From positions 2,740,837 through 2,804,836 of the forward strand of contig JACAXG010000032.1 in NCBI GenBank assembly GCA_018881555.1: a stretch of 64,000 nucleotides of DNA, in the 5' to 3' direction. This stretch comes from Amblyornis subalaris. Its lineage: Eukaryota; Chordata; Aves; Passeriformes; Ptilonorhynchidae. Made by a program: the position numbers and the translations under genes. Below the pieces are notes generated by a model. That model saw only the letters and a list, made by a program, of their open reading frames with translations, had not been told where the DNA came from and made no database searches. Of the stretch, positions 47,669 to 62,405 are shown one piece after another; the first letter of the stretch is position 1, and every line of letters begins with the position of its first letter.

Positions 47669-50600
47669 AGAAAAGCAGAAATTCACACAGCAAAAATACA
47701 GTTGCTTCCTGTGAANAGGACATTTGCCATTGCAAAACTGAGACGGGTCTTCGGATCTGTTGTATGTAATTCATCTCATCAACTTCATGGATAGAATCAT
47801 GCTTAGACCAACGTCACCTACATTCAAGTCCACATGGAACAGTCTAAATGCNCTCTGGGAGGTAGAATTCAATAGCTTAAATAGGACCTAGAAACTCCCA
47901 CCTATCTCCATCTGTTACTAGTTCAAGAAGAGGATATTTTCTCAAATTCCCTTCTCATATCTGCCANTCTGCTGTGGATGCCTTGAATTCTTCGGGGTTG
48001 TCTCAGATGTAGCTGTATGGCTGTTAACTATGATGGGATTATAGTGCCTGCAGACTGCTAAAGGTAGGTGATTTAATCTGAAATTCAATCTCCTTGCCAC
48101 TGAAATCAACAGTAAAGACATCTACACTGAAATTGGTTACTCAAGCTATCCTGTAGGGGTTTTTTATAGTCATTGGTGAAAATCTGGCCATTCTAGGATG
48201 TAATTTTTCTGATATTTTTCATGAAGTGACTCCTCCCTCCTTTAAAAAGAGGTTTTCNTACTTTGTTGAAGAGATCCTGTTCTTTATTTCAACACCTGCA
48301 GTACTTCAGCGTGCATGTGAGCTTCCACTTTACAAAACCATTGCTGACTGGCTTTGTTCTTCTGAGGGTTTTCNCACCCGCACATTTCACTGGGGCTTGT
48401 AAAAGCACAGCACCTGCTGCTTGATACTGCAGTTAGATAAGCTTCTCCACTGAGTCTTTCCCAGTGAATTGTGGAAGGCTGTTGCCATCCTCTGGCACTC
48501 ACAGGAAGGTGTTTGAAGGAAGGTCGGCTCCCAGTTGTTCTGGTAGGGCAAGCCAAAGCAGGGTAAATGAAGGTCATCAAAAGCAGTGGAGACAACAACA
48601 GGCTTGAAGTCAGCAGTAGTATAACCCTGTTCCAATCAGTATTGTCTCTGTTTTGAAGAGCTTTAGTGAGAAAAGGGATTACTAACTTTCAAAGGTTGCA
48701 ATGACAGCTTTTTTTTCCCCTGTGGATGCATGNTATCCACACATGGCACAGCAGAGAACAATATATGCTTAGCTAGGTGTTAAGTATAACATCTCCTTAG
48801 AATTCACTTTACCCACATCTTGACTGAAGGGTGGGCAAGAACAGAGTGTTTCTAGCTAAAGTGAGCAGAGTGTAAGGTCATCATTAACCCCCCTGTGCAT
48901 ATTACTATGATTTACAGCAATGGATGAATACAAGCATCAGCAAAGCTTCCATGGACAAATTATAGTCCATAATAAAACTGTATAGAATATAATCATTAGA
49001 ATTCTGGGAGTCATTTCAAAATATTTAATTCTTAAAGTTTCTAAAGCTGACCTTGAAAATTTCCCTCTCCCCTTGCCATCCCTTCCTGTGATCAAACATT
49101 CTCAGTCATCACAAACTGCACACATCACATGTATTTTCACACAACATCTCATATGAAAGACAAAGTCACCTTGCAATTTTAACCTCGAAAAAAACCAAAC
49201 CAAAATGCATTCCTATTTTCATTGCCACCAAATTTAACTCTGAAAAGAGAANCTGACAGAACGGGAAGACCCTTCAGACCTCCATTGTAATCCTCTCCTT
49301 TCTGACCCTTTCCAGCTCTGTTTAGCTTTCACTTCCTTCATCCCTTACATATGATTTATCATTCCTTTAGGCAGCAGCCTTGTCTGCTTCACAGCAGAGT
49401 GCCATTTTCACAGAGTTGTCCTTCTGTGGGAGCAAGAATCCTTGTCACAGACCTGCCAGGAATTTCACCAACCTGATATTAAGTTCTGTTAAAGAGCTAA
49501 AAATTCTTATTCTTTAGAAAGATTAGTTTTAATCTTCTTGTTCACTTGTTTCTCACATTATCACCTAACCTTTTCACAGCTTGACATGATGGGGTGGGAG
49601 AAGGGTTACCTATGAGCCAAATTTCCTGAAGAGCACATTTCACGGTTTCCTTTTCAGTTGTAGCCACTGGTCTTCATCACACCCGAGTTCTAGGATCCTG
49701 CACATTAATTCCCTTGCCAGTCAAGAAAAAGAAGAGGGATATAAGTACTATTTGCTTTCCCTGACAAGTATGAAANAGACTCCAGTGGAGCATGAGCCTG
49801 ACAGGAGACTACAGATCTTGGGTGAGGTGAAGACAGAGTGATACTGGACGTTAGAATGTATTGTCAAGATTGATCATTTGTTAATAACTAAAGGTTAGTG
49901 TGTTATAGCTGTGGATATGTTTAGATAGAAAAGGAAAGGAAGATGGGTGTGAATGTTGAATTAACTTGATTTCCAGTGACAGCACTGGTGGGAAATGCCT
50001 TTCAGTATCCTTCATTTTTTTTTCACAATATCTGGTCAGTGATACACTGACTGTGTTACATGACACACTCTGTGTTCTGTCTCCACCAGCTGAGAACCTG
50101 TGACTTTCTCCTCTCCTCCCAAAAATTCACCATACAAAGATTCATATTTAGAACTTATGCTTGCTCTATTTCATATTATTATCACAAAAAGATTCGAGAG
50201 CTGGAGAGCTATTCAGGAAATGTCTCTCTTTGTGACATTGGCACCCTTGGACAGATACAGACAATGCAAAGTATAAAAAAAGTGTAAACAAATTTGACCT
50301 ACTTAGGTTCAAAACTAGGATCCTGAAAACTTCTATTTTTCTTCTTCCTGACTTCTAGAAGTATCTGAATTCCCTGATTATGTACTTCTTCTGCATGCGC
50401 CTTGATGTCTTGGTGGAACTGAGAGACTCATCTGACATGCAAGTCCAGTGAGGTAGATCCTCCTCTAAAGTATCCTAATGTTTTCACATCTACAATTGGA
50501 TTCATCTCACATAANGTGAGTATCTAGAAATAAACCACCTTCTTGTTTAACATAAGTCTCTTTACTCTTGAGGGAGTCAAGCACCTCTGCAGGCGGTTCA

Positions 50601-53600
50601 CTTCATCCCTTATGAATCGGCCTGTGACAGTGCCTGTCCTCCACCGCACGGAGAGAGGAATGAAGTGGTGAGTTTAGGAAGATGTTCTATGCAACATCAT
50701 GTTTTGCACAACAATACTGGTGCAAGGCATATTAATCTGCTCAAGCCCCTGTCTTGTACCCTTTACTCCCTTCACATGCCCTGGAAGAACTGATGTCTTT
50801 TTTAAAGTTTTGTTGTCAAGTCCATGCTTTAAATCCATATTGATGATAAACCAAAAATCTTCCCAAACCATAGTTTTTTACTTTGGTAACTAATTTGTAA
50901 ATGTTTACATGAGATAACTCTTACTNCTGCACACACTACCCTACTGATTAGAACATTTGGCAAGGAGTCTGGTACTCCCAGTAACCATATTTTTCTCTAG
51001 TAGGTTTACTTCTGCTATTTTTACCTCACTGTGCCCAAAATCCAAATTACAAAGTTTCCTGCTTGTCCAGAGTGGGGACGTATCTGCCACAATAAAGAAA
51101 AGAATATTTTTTTAGACTGTTATTTCATGAATAGGAAGGGCAAGGTTTCTAGGTGCTGACCAATTTTATGTGTTTGTTTTTTTTCTGGTGGGCTGGTGTT
51201 TGATCTTTCTGTTTGTGTCACCTACTTTCCTCAAGATAAATAAAGTGGCCCAATTAATGCTCCATTCTCAGAACCAGGCATGTTGAAGTTAAAAATATCA
51301 AGAGCAAGCTTTACAGTACTGTAACTGATCTCTTTAGGCTTACCCTGCTTAAAATAGTCCATTTGCAATTTGCTAATGTGGAGCTAAGTTTTCAAACACC
51401 TCTCCAGTATTGGGGTTCATCAGCTGGAGAAGTAAGANAGTCTACATCAGGCCCAATGTAGCTCTCTAATTTGCAAAAAAAAAAAGTACTGCTTTTAATG
51501 AACACTAATTATAATTGGGGAAAGATAAGCTGTGGATTCAACAGAGGGGAAAAAGGCTAATGCTTTTAAAATGTAGCCTGATTAATGAGGCTGTCATAGA
51601 ACTTATTTATAGGTATGCTGTACAAAGTATCATAATCTCTGGAAAGATTTGCAGCAAATTAAAGCCGTCAGAGTTTAGAAATCATAAAACTGATTTGACT
51701 CAAAAGGATATTCCATACAGGCCAATCAGAGGATTAAAGCTGAAGCAGAGAAGTTGTAAAGAGCAAGTGTTCTTAAACTGTTCTGGGGTGTGGGTCATAT
51801 TTCAACCCCTGGACTCCTGCTTTCAGTCCCCACTAGTCACACAAGGAATATTTCACAACTGGATACAGGCCCTGTGTAACAGCAGCAATTGCCTGCTTTG
51901 AATAGTGGCATTCAGAAACTATTTAATATAATTTTAGCTGGTTTTAATGTAAGATAGCAGATGGAATTGCAGAGAAACCTGTGCTTTGCTAGGCAGTTCT
52001 CTATGGACCTCCAGCAAGTGCTTCATGAATCACTAATGGTGCGTGGTCTACAGNTGGGAGCTGTTGATTTGAAGAAAGCCCAAGTAAGTAAACAGATAGA
52101 CCTTGTACTATATGGTGAAGGTCACTAAACATAAGAAACAAAATTTTCCCTACAGCAATGTGCATGGAGCATTTGGTATCCTGAAAGTTAAANAAAAAAT
52201 AATAAAATAATAAAAAGAATGCTTGGGATGTTATATTTAGAGTAAAGGAGGTACACTGACAGAAACAGGCTCAGGCATATAGGTGCAAGACACAGATCAT
52301 CTGGGAATTGGCAAAGAAAGGAATCTAGGCTTTTTGTTTTAAGAATGACAAGTCCCTTTAATGTAAACAGCCTTTAAATCTTGACTCCAAAGGATTAAAA
52401 TTATCATCCAAACTGAGACAAATGGGCCAGGGGACAGATAAGGTTTTTAATTGTAAATCTGCATCAGAGAGGATAGCCAACAAATGCTGATACATACTTC
52501 TAAACTTTTAAGGGACAGAAAAGAAAAACAAGAGTAATATGGCAGAACAGTGCATGAAGTTGAATGTCTGGAAACGTTTCCAGACCTGAAAAAGGAGGAA
52601 AAAACCCAATTATTACAATCATTCAGAATTTAATACAAAGTCAAAAGAAGAAAACACTTAGAAATGATTGATTTCCCAGCATACTATAATGTCTTTGGAC
52701 ATCAATATAATATTTGATGATACAATGTTTGCCTCTTGCTCCTCTCGTAGCTGTATAGATGTTAACTTGCAGGCAGCATAGCTGGCACAAGAACATAATA
52801 GCATATAGGATTTTAACTATATTGAGCACTGGATAATTTTGATAACTTCTAAAATCCTTCAGCCTAGAAGTGCTTTATTTTCAAGCTCCACTATAATTAG
52901 TTACAAAGGTTATTTGAGTGAGACGTGAGGCGAGGCTGGAAGGTTGTTGTTAAATGAAATCAATTTCACCTTCTTTTTCTCTTGCTGTANTATTTTCCTT
53001 AAAATCTATGGTGAAGAAACAGACTGTTTCAGACAGTAATTTACCAACAATGACTTGTTCAGTAGTTTCAACAATGCATTCAGGAACAATGAAGGGATTC
53101 AGTTGATATCAGCCTTTGGTTGAATAGTTCTCTGTCTGTGGCTGTGTCTCCACCTACATTACATATTCCAAGCATGGCCAGCTTCTTCAGTTTGAAGGAA
53201 GGCACAGTTGACCTACATAAACTTCTCAGGCTTTAACCGAAGTTTNAGCAGAGGCAGCATGTCCCACCAGCTCTGTTCAGCCTCCCAGATCTGAACAGCC
53301 TCATACATTACTGATACCCCATAGTTTGAAAGATCAAAAGAATAGGGATGTATCTCCAGAAAACCTGGTCTGGTTTTATAGTCCATGAATTCTAAAACAA
53401 AGGTCTCAAGAAACCACAGTGTATCCCATGCTGTTAAGTGGGGTGGATGGAAGAAGTATTCCAGCAGAAGAACGGCAGAGTCAAGGTTTAAGAACTGTGC
53501 CGAAGAACTGAAATTTGCTTGGGGGTGAGGAAGATGTGGTAGCTAACAGAAAAAAGGAGTCTTCATCCACTTGCTCCCCTCTGACACACAGTTCATGAAT

Positions 53601-54055
53601 GTCACAAGTATTCATACTCAAGATTCTGAAATGATTATGNTTTTTTGTTCATTTGCTAGAGTGAAACTTGGCATATACAAAAAGACCTGAGATGGATTTG
53701 TGTGTGCACATTTCATTCACGTATACAGACAATGAGGAAATACAGGAAAAATTGTAAAGCTGAAAAATATGCCTTTAACAATTGCTTAAGTCCTGACTAG
53801 AAAAGATAGCTGCTGAAAGNATATCAGTGATTAGTCTCTTGACCTTTCTTCAACTTGAAGTCATCAGCTATTGTTCGTCACTGATAATAATAATAACCTT
53901 TATTTTATGGGGTGACTGACAGACAATCCTTAGAGACCACAGTCTTTCACAAGAGCAATGTGCTTTAAAAAGAAGTCATATTTAGTAGGCTCAATACGGT
54001 GAAATTAATTCAGAATTTTTACATAAATATTAGAAACATGAAATACTGTCTATGC

Positions 54056-54074
54056 AAAAAAAAAAAAAAAAAAG
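54056..54074. repeat. Poly(A) run
   Basis: Nineteen consecutive A, about 95 bp before a 16-base T run at 54169-54184. The two runs face each other like inverted homopolymers. The sequence between them is not a repeat I recognise. Confidence 0.8.
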
Positions 54075-54168
54075 GAACAGCCAAATGACTTTTAAAGGAA
54101 AAAAGCTGTAGCACAAGTTTGGACAGCAGAATGGCAGAGTATTAAAATTTATTTCCGCTTTACCCCAA

Positions 54169-54184
54169 TTTTTTTTTTTTTTTT
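54169..54184. repeat. Poly(T) run
   Basis: Sixteen consecutive T. See the A run at 54056-54074; the pair could form an A-T stem around a 94-nt loop. Confidence 0.8.
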
Positions 54185-57100
54185 CAATAGGAAGGTAGAA
54201 AATTTATCAAAGTTTTCTCTTCCTTTGCTTCATTTTAAAAGGCTAAGAAGAGGGAAATCCAAGACTGTATGAACTGTCAAAGGGACTATCCTGTCTTTGA
54301 CAATGGCCAGTCCTGAGTCCTCAGATATGAACACTATTATACTTCATTTGAGAGATTTGAGAGGAGGGGTTTCTTCCTAATCACAGCCAGCAATCGTCTC
54401 ATGACCTGAAGCTGCAGTGGCTGCCCTCTTCANATTTTCCTTCTTCCAAGTGTAATTGCATATGTTACTCTAGACCAGACTCGAATGGAAGTCCCTTTCA
54501 GGGAAGCCCCAGGAGGTGGAGCCGATAATAGGGTAGGTGGCTCTCATTCCTCAGAGTCATTATTGAACCAATCAGACAATACAGTGTGAGGGGTCACAGC
54601 GACACGAGCAGTGCACTGTTCTGAATGAAGTGTAAAGCCAAAGCCCTGAATAACTCTGGCTATTAGACAGATTTTTTTTCCAAGAGTGAAGACCTTGCTC
54701 CATCAAGACCTAACCTGGATATTGTACTTTGTCTCCCGTTAGTTCAGTCAGTCCCTCAACCTGTGTTAGTAGTATATAGGAGGTCTGTGTGTGCTCATGT
54801 ATCATTCTTCTTCCTCAGTGGAAGGAGCAGCAATTCACCAGTGAAGTTTTCATTTGCCAGAAGAATTTGATCCAACCTGTTAAAAGATTATTATCATAAT
54901 ATTCCTGGAGGGCTGCAGAGTATTTGTCCTTAAACTCAGTGTGCTTTCCGTGTTCACTGCATTTACCACTGTTACCTGTGGTACACAAGAGCCTGCATGA
55001 ATACTGGGAAGGTTGGGAATTGTTTAGAGACTCATCTGAAGGAATGTCTCCTTTTCCTAGCAATAATTGTATCTCAGGCAAAATGTTTTGAATTATATAA
55101 AGCCAGTAAGGAGCTGAAATGATGTTATTAGCTCTTGACATTTTCTTAGATATTATTCAATTATCGTGAAACATTCATTGAGCAAAGATAAGACCCTAAA
55201 GGGATTGAAGAACCTGATAAATAAATCCCATTGGAATTCAGAAAGTTTGAAAATCTCAGCCTAAATTTTTAGTTCAGATTTGGGGTTGGAGGAAAATATC
55301 TACCAGCTGAAAGAGCTCAACATGAGATAGCTNTATCTGAGTAGTATAAAATATATTAACTTATGTGAGTGCTGTAAAAATGCCAGCATTGTAATCCTAA
55401 ACCCACCTAACCAGACAAAGATTCGAAAGTCAAATGCCCCTATCATGTGGCTTATGTCAGTCTCCATAGACTACGACAATTCAGGTGGCCACTGGACAGA
55501 TCATCACCACCGAGGGAATTCTGTCACTGGCTTTCTACAAGCCGGTTCTTGGTGTCTTACTTTCCTTATGTGCAAAGATGGAGGCATTTTTTTTCTTGAA
55601 AGCTGTTTGGAGAGCTACTAATGAAAGCAGTAGACAATTTTGTTGTTGTTGTTGATGTGGTTCTGACTACAATCTAAACAGAAACACTTTTCATTCATAT
55701 GCAATTTACTTTGAAGAGAGCCTCTGTTTGTAGTTATGGATGATACCAAAATATCAGACATCTAGCCTGTAACATTTTTTACAGTAGGGAAAAATCCATT
55801 TAAAATCATTTATAATGTTGCTAAAATATAGTACTCATTTTTTTTNCCAACTCCTAGGCTTTGAATACACATGGGAACTTGAGAGATCAGATCTAAATTG
55901 AGTAGATCAGCAAAACATGGTAGAGTCAATGAAGTTATGAGGGTTTACATTATCTAAGACTATGGCCCAAAGTGATAAGGACTAGCAGTAGAAAAACTCC
56001 ACATACACTCTCCCCCTTGAAACATATGTTTTTAAAACCCCTGTAAAATATTATTATTTCTGCTAAATATGTAATATATGAAGGATATGTCAACTTTTCA
56101 TGCTTGTATAAAGATTATGCAGTTTTAAATGTCTTTTCCAGTCAGACTTAATCTACTCAGCCCAAAGACAAGCTGTTACAGTTTTATACTGTACAGCACA
56201 TTTTTGTGTGTCTCTGTGTGTGCATTTGCATGTATGTGAACAAGAGAGAGAAATGCATTTACAACTGTGGAAAGCCACTAATTANGCAAATTAAAGCACA
56301 CTTTTTTTTCATTAAAACCTCAGATATTTTCTTTCTGCCTTTTATTGTTTATTGGAAACAGTCCTTTCTCTGACACTACCCACAATGGATTTTGCAGATT
56401 TTGTGGCTTATGTTGACTGTTTTGCAATTTATACTAGTGTGTAAAATATTCCCAGCACATACACTTAATCAAAACAAGCCCAATTAAGCTCAGTACTCCA
56501 GATTCCACCTCATTAGCTTTCTGTTCCTAAAATATAACAGATGTGATTGCTGCGGGCCATGAGTTAAAGACAAATTTTTCAGCTAGGCACTTGCAATACA
56601 ACCTAAAGTTATATGAAGATTTAATTATTACTTTCATTTTCCTAGCTTACTGTAAAAGCTCATTTTTCACTTAATAGCAATAGTATTCCACTACTGCACT
56701 TTACCCACTGTTACAGAGAAAAGTATCTAGAGGGGGAAGAAGGGAGAGGTCAGGGGTCTTATTTTTACTCTTGGCCTCACATATTGAATGAGTGACTTCA
56801 CAAATTTTCAGGGCTTTTACCCATTCTAAACTAGTGGAATTCAGAAAGGAGTCAGGATCTCCTGACTTGTAGAATATCACTTCTGCCTAAAACCTCTTTG
56901 TGAGTGTGTGAATGATATTGCAGCAAGTTTACTTGACATGCTTCAAGAAGATAGGATGGCTTAACATACAGCAATAGATGTCTAGTGCTCCCCTGAAGTA
57001 ATTCTTGGNACTTCTTAGCTGTATTTTAACTGTTTAGAACCACCAGCTTCCATAAAATATCCAATAGAAGGAAAAATATTATCCTTTTTCAGTAGTCAAA

Positions 57101-60100
57101 AAGGCCAGAGAGGATTACTATAGGACTGACAGCGGGGATACGAAGGCAAGCTCTGCCAATTGTCAGTAGCTGTATTTCTTTGTCAATACCCCAGTGTCAA
57201 GCTGCTGAATCTCTCCCACACTTTTTCTTTGTTATGGGAACACAAGCATCTGGTGGATCAAAAATAATCTGGCCAAACCAAAGCAAATCCAAGAATAATC
57301 CAGATGGGACAGTCTGACTTGTCCGTGGCACAATTCACCATGGAGGTTTCCAAATGAGTTTTCAGTGTCCAATAAATTAAACTTCTTTACAGCTTCTATA
57401 CCAATGCATTACTGACACCATCCTCTCCTCTANTTTCCCAGAATACTTGAGAGTCTTGTAGGTAGGACCCACTTTCTCAAACTGTTCAGTCAGTGTTTTT
57501 CAGCTACACTGGGAGTGAGCCAAGAAGACAACATTGTCAGGCTCTGTGCAGTGCAAGATCTGTCCTGATGGCTCAGCATCCTGGCCCGGTGAAGCCAAAT
57601 CTCCATAAAATTGTGCACATAATACACATTCAATCTTGCAAAAATGGGTATAAAACAGTCCCATTACTATCAGCAGCAATACCACAGGCCCTAAAAAGGC
57701 CTCTAGGTACTTTTTTTTACNTAAATTATTACATAAGGTACCATGCAGGACTAATGATTAAAATTATACAAATGACCCNATTCACTACTCTTGCTGCATT
57801 TCTGTGTAGGATGATTTTTTTAAAAGTCTGTGGTTGCTTTCTCAGCAGGATGGGTATCTGAGATATTTAATTGAAGTCAATGGAGCTACACATTGACATA
57901 AAACTAGTGTACTTAATAGGAGGTTAACGCTCAGAAGAAANGAGAAGCCAAGTTTTCCTTGAAAGATTTTCTCATGGTTGAGATCTTCTCTTGTTTGTAC
58001 ATTCCCACTGCATTATTCTTTCTTTTCTTCTCCTCAAAAGATTCATCAAAAAAAAAGAGAATGTTCCCTTTGTGGTTTACACTGAAAAGAAGACATAGCT
58101 TTTCTGTTTGTTAAAATGTGGAAGGAAATAAATAACGAAAATTTCTAGTGATTAGTCCCTAAGGTCTTTATTTATGGATCCCTGGCACAGACACACTGCG
58201 GATAATAGCCCAATTTAATATTTATGATGTGCTAGGTTTCTCTAAATATATAAATTTGGCAATTATCATGGGAGTTATCCNTTATTTATCTCCTTTTGAC
58301 TTTTAATTAGTAGGATTGCCATTTAATCATTAACAATCTTCTCTTCCAAAAAACACCCTACCTGCTAATTCCTTGATGAATGTGTCCCCATTGTGTCACT
58401 ACTTTCATTAGAAGATCTTTCTTAGTTGTTCCAATGACAAGCTTTCACTTAAAAATACTAGGTCTACAGATGTCTTGAAGTGACTGGGCACCCTGCAACC
58501 ACTATACGGTTAGGTACCCATCAGTCCTCAGCAGAGCAGACATTAGGGGACTCACTCAGGTGACCAATGACCCCTCAAATCTTAGCACCCTTTTCAAAAA
58601 ACAAAGAGAAATAATATATGTGTGTGGGTGGATAGGGGAGGATGAAGCCTGGCACAGTCTTTTTAATTAAACGTAATAATACTCAATGTAAAGATTATCC
58701 CTCTTTCTTTGATGATATAAAACAGTGGCACAGAAATTATACCTTTGTTAAAAAGTTCTAACATTAATCAAGTCNCTTCCATAGAGAGATGAAACTACAA
58801 GCTCTAACATGTTAACATTCAGCAATGTGTTACTAATAGCATCATTAACACATACCATATATAGCTGCATGGAGTGCCTTAGTCTGAGCTAGTGCCAAGT
58901 CCCAGTTTGTCAAGTTGGGACACGGGAATGGCAAAATAATTTCATTCACTCCACCAGCTAATTAAGATGGAGCTAAAAGCATGGAAGCTGAGAACCTTAG
59001 CAGGTCTGCTGTGCCATTCCTCCAGGGTGGCTTTGTAGGGAATAGTAAAAATACTTAATATAGTCACTGTTGCATGTTAAATGATTGTTAGGGAAGTGGA
59101 AGTGGTACAGGTTGAATCAGTAAAGGGTGAATACTGCCATCATTGTGCAGAATTCACTCATCCCTCTCCACTCATCTCTGCTCTCATGTTTGCCCATTCT
59201 GCTACAAAAGAATATTTTTTTAATACTGGGGCTCTTGACATTTACTTTAAAACCAAGCTATCTTCCTACAATGTGCTTTTATCTGGTGCACATTATACAA
59301 CTTTGCCCTGAGAATGTGAAGGGGGAGTTAGGACCCATTCATCTATTTAGGTTTCCCAGCAATTTCCATTATGAAGGAATNTTGTGGTCTTCGCATTGAG
59401 GAACATTTTTGACACCCATCTGAGCAGCAGTTCTTAGCAAAGGAATGAATGCAGTGTCCAGCTTCTCATGAACTTGGCCCACTGGGCTATTTTTTAACCT
59501 TACACCGATATAATTATTCTATCCCAAAATCTGACCCGGTAAAACATATTTATAATACACTTTGACAAACAGTGTGTTGCTCTAATACCTGCAGCAAGTT
59601 TGTAACCACAACAGCACTATTTAACTAGGTTCCAACTCTGCTTGCAAGACCNCAGAGTACTGGTGTCAGGGTCCAACTGCAAAATATCCTTTATCCAGTC
59701 AGGAAGAGAGAGAAGCAGGTCTGCATAGTGACAGTGTAGTTCCCTCTGTGCCAGGCACCATCAACTCCTTGGTAAGTCCACACGCAGTCGCTGCTCAGAA
59801 CTCTGCCCCCAGTTAAGAAAGTATTTGAGACATTCTGCTTTCTGATATTATCCCCTTAGTAGTGGTTTACTTGACAACATGCTAAATGAATCTGGTTTCA
59901 AAAAAGCTGAGGTATATACATGCTAAATTAATCACCAAAAAAAATAAACTCTATTCACAGTAACACTCTTTGGTTTATATCCGCTTTATCCTGGGCATTT
60001 TCCATCATTCAATTCTAAATTTTTTGCCTTATTTCTTGGAGTAAATTTTTTGAGACTGCTAGTACCCCTTCATGCCTGGCTTTTGTGAAAGCAGGATATT

Positions 60101-62329
60101 TTTTCTTTCTTTTATTCACATAAAAGTGGATTGATATTGACAGTACCAAAATTATTGAAGGACACCTCATAGATATGGTCAATTTTGTGTTGATATGGTC
60201 CTTTTAGAACACTGACACATCACAAAACATCACAACATCAGGGAGACCTAGCTCTTTACCTTTGGTGTTGATTCTCTCATTTTGTTGTTTGAACAGTTTT
60301 GCTGCTCCTCCAACACCCATCTGATCTGTCCTGGTTTTAATTATGCATTTTTGTGGCTTGAATCCAATAAAATTGGAATTTAAAAAAAAGCTTAGTANAT
60401 AATGTTTTATAGGCTAAACTTAAGAAGGCAGGATACATGTTCAGCACCTATTTTGATACTTTAGCTCCCACAACGTTTTCTGGTTAATTTTGATTTCATC
60501 ATTTCTCAATGCAATAGCTGATTAAGANTCACTTGTAGAATAATTTCCTGCAGTCAGGAAATTGGAAAGTTTTCAATAGAGCAATGTATTTTGAAACAGC
60601 AGTCATTAATGACAAAGTCAGAGCTGCTAATGTTTGAAAGCTTGTGCTCACCTGTGCATCCTTAGGGATGTAAAAGAGAAAAAGAGATTTTCTGTAAATC
60701 CATTTCTAATTTGTGATGCTTATCATCAAAAAACGTATGGCCAGATCAAAAGGACAGATCCTAAGCTGGTGCAAATTGGCCAAGCAGCACTGTCAGCAGG
60801 GATACTGGATTTATAACAGCTGAGTATTCAGCCTATTTGTAGTTTAGTATAAGAGTCATCTGACTGAGAGTATGGAAGTTATAACAAAAAATGCCAAGTA
60901 ATAGTCTTTCAGAAAGTCATCACACATTTTTCAGAACCTGAAAATTCACAAATTTGTTAGTGTCTTTGGACCAGTTCCTTCTTCACTTCAGATTTCATAT
61001 TACCCATATTTTAGTTCTTTATAAAAATGAAATGCACTTCATCTGAGTCTATACACCCGATAAAAGTCATAAAGTCAAAGAGAGTCATTCTGCTATAAAG
61101 GAGTAATCTGTCTCTCACTTTTTCAGATTTAAGTAGTATGAAAAGAAGCTGCATTTAAAAATAAGCCAGGCAATGTAAAGAATATATTGTTGGGAACAAT
61201 CTGGCAGTGGGGAAGTAGTGAATAGCCTGACCGACCAGCTTTCCTTCCATCCCCAGCTGTTATGGCTCTCCAAGTGCTGAGAACACACAATTTAGTAGCT
61301 TCAGAGTTGAAACTCNTTGCTTTGCTTTTTTCCCATACCTGTAATGCAGCAAACAAAATATATGTATTTGTATGCATGAGATTTACATTAGATAGAGAAA
61401 AAAGGAACTAGAGGGTGGATTCTTGCTAACAATTAGAGTACTGTTTGCACAGAAGGAGGTAACCTGTTGGATGTACATTGATGTGAAATGAAAGATTTGC
61501 ATGAAGAAAATGCAGATGATACGATAGTGGTTGAACAAAAAAAGAGACTGGAAATGGTAGGAATGAAGAATAGAGGTGCTTTTGGTACTGCAAAGGACTG
61601 GCAGGTCTTTAGATTAAGAAAGTGTCATTTTGACATTGTGGAAGCTGAATAGGAAAAGTGACTCATACTACCAACCTCTGAATCTCTTGATCAAGTAAGT
61701 CATAATTATTGCTGGAAAAGGACTGATATAAAAAGGAATTGAAAATAACAATTTCCTGTAAGAAGGAGAAAGCAAACAAAGTATAACGNTGTCACAAATT
61801 TAAATTATCTTCAGCACAGACTGAAGCAGCAAGAAATAAAATAGTCAGACACTGAAAGACATCACAGTCTGGATCCAATTTAATGCCTAAATGCCTAAAA
61901 GCTTCAGTAATGCAACACCCAGNGCTAATGACATGGCTCTGTGGCATCCAACACTTCTGGTGGGCATGCAGGTACCCACTGCAGTGAACAGGAGCTTTCA
62001 GCAACCTCAAAATAATGACCTCTGTACAGAGGCGACACAAAGACATTCATTCACCAGCCAGTTGGAAAATATCAGTTTCTGATCCTAGGGCCATTCCTGT
62101 GATCAAATTAAGTGATGATTGGACATAAAAACATTCCATGCAGTTAGCNCTCTTTCTCTGAGGCAACAGTACTCAGCACTGGGGTGCGGAGTTACACCAC
62201 TGTGCTCTTTCACTTCTCAGACCAGGAAAACTTGTGATCATTTATACACAGAGACACAGATTCGAAAAGGAAAACAGAGCAAAAACTTCTTCACTTTTTT
62301 ATAAAACATATCACAGGTAATACCCTTCA

Positions 62330-62405
62330 TCAGGCAGAAAAAGANGTTGAACCCGGGTCACCTACTTAATGACTGAATGCCTTAAAAAATACTAGGCTAC
62401 TACAC
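62330..62405 (-). repeat. tRNA-derived SINE remnant
   Basis: On the minus strand, TAGCCTAGT (within plus 62390-62400) fits the pol III A box TRGCNNAGY. About 45 nt on, GGGTTCAACN (plus 62345-62354) fits the B box GGTTCRANNC, followed by TCTTTTTCTGCCTGAT. The order, spacing and flanking ACCCGGGTTCAA resemble the tRNA head of old amniote SINEs whose consensus reads 'gtagcctagtggtta...gacccgggttcaa...ctgcctgat'. The tRNA fold is not preserved (the middle is TTTTTTAAGG), so it is not a tRNA gene. The tail is not identified. Confidence 0.45.

Larger units (their letters stand above)
47669..62329. other. Gene-free stretch, 14.7 kb
   Basis: No recognised transposon or gene. A minus frame of 104 codons (48284-48598) has its TAA stop overlapping an AATAAA; another minus frame (48387-48635) overlaps it, so the region is open in two frames, but no family is recognised. 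At 54819-54899 a 26-codon plus frame follows an acceptor-like TCATTCTTCTTCCTCAG, and the opposite strand is open for 108 codons (54815-55141). Low complexity: A run 54056-54074, T run 54169-54184, (TTG)n near 55640, TG-rich near 56202-56240. Single-base Ns recur every few hundred bases. Confidence 0.4.

Noticed and set aside
51515..51901. 128-codon plus ORF
   Set aside because: The frame begins at a TTG rather than ATG, shows no known domain and lacks splice or promoter support. This length is expected by chance in a window this size.
57493..57861. 122-codon plus ORF
   Set aside because: It contains two Ns that leave the frame uncertain, with no recognisable domain and no transposon match.
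62345..62400. Possible tRNA gene on the minus strand
   Set aside because: A and B boxes are present, but the arms between them do not pair and a T-run interrupts the body. A SINE relic fits better.
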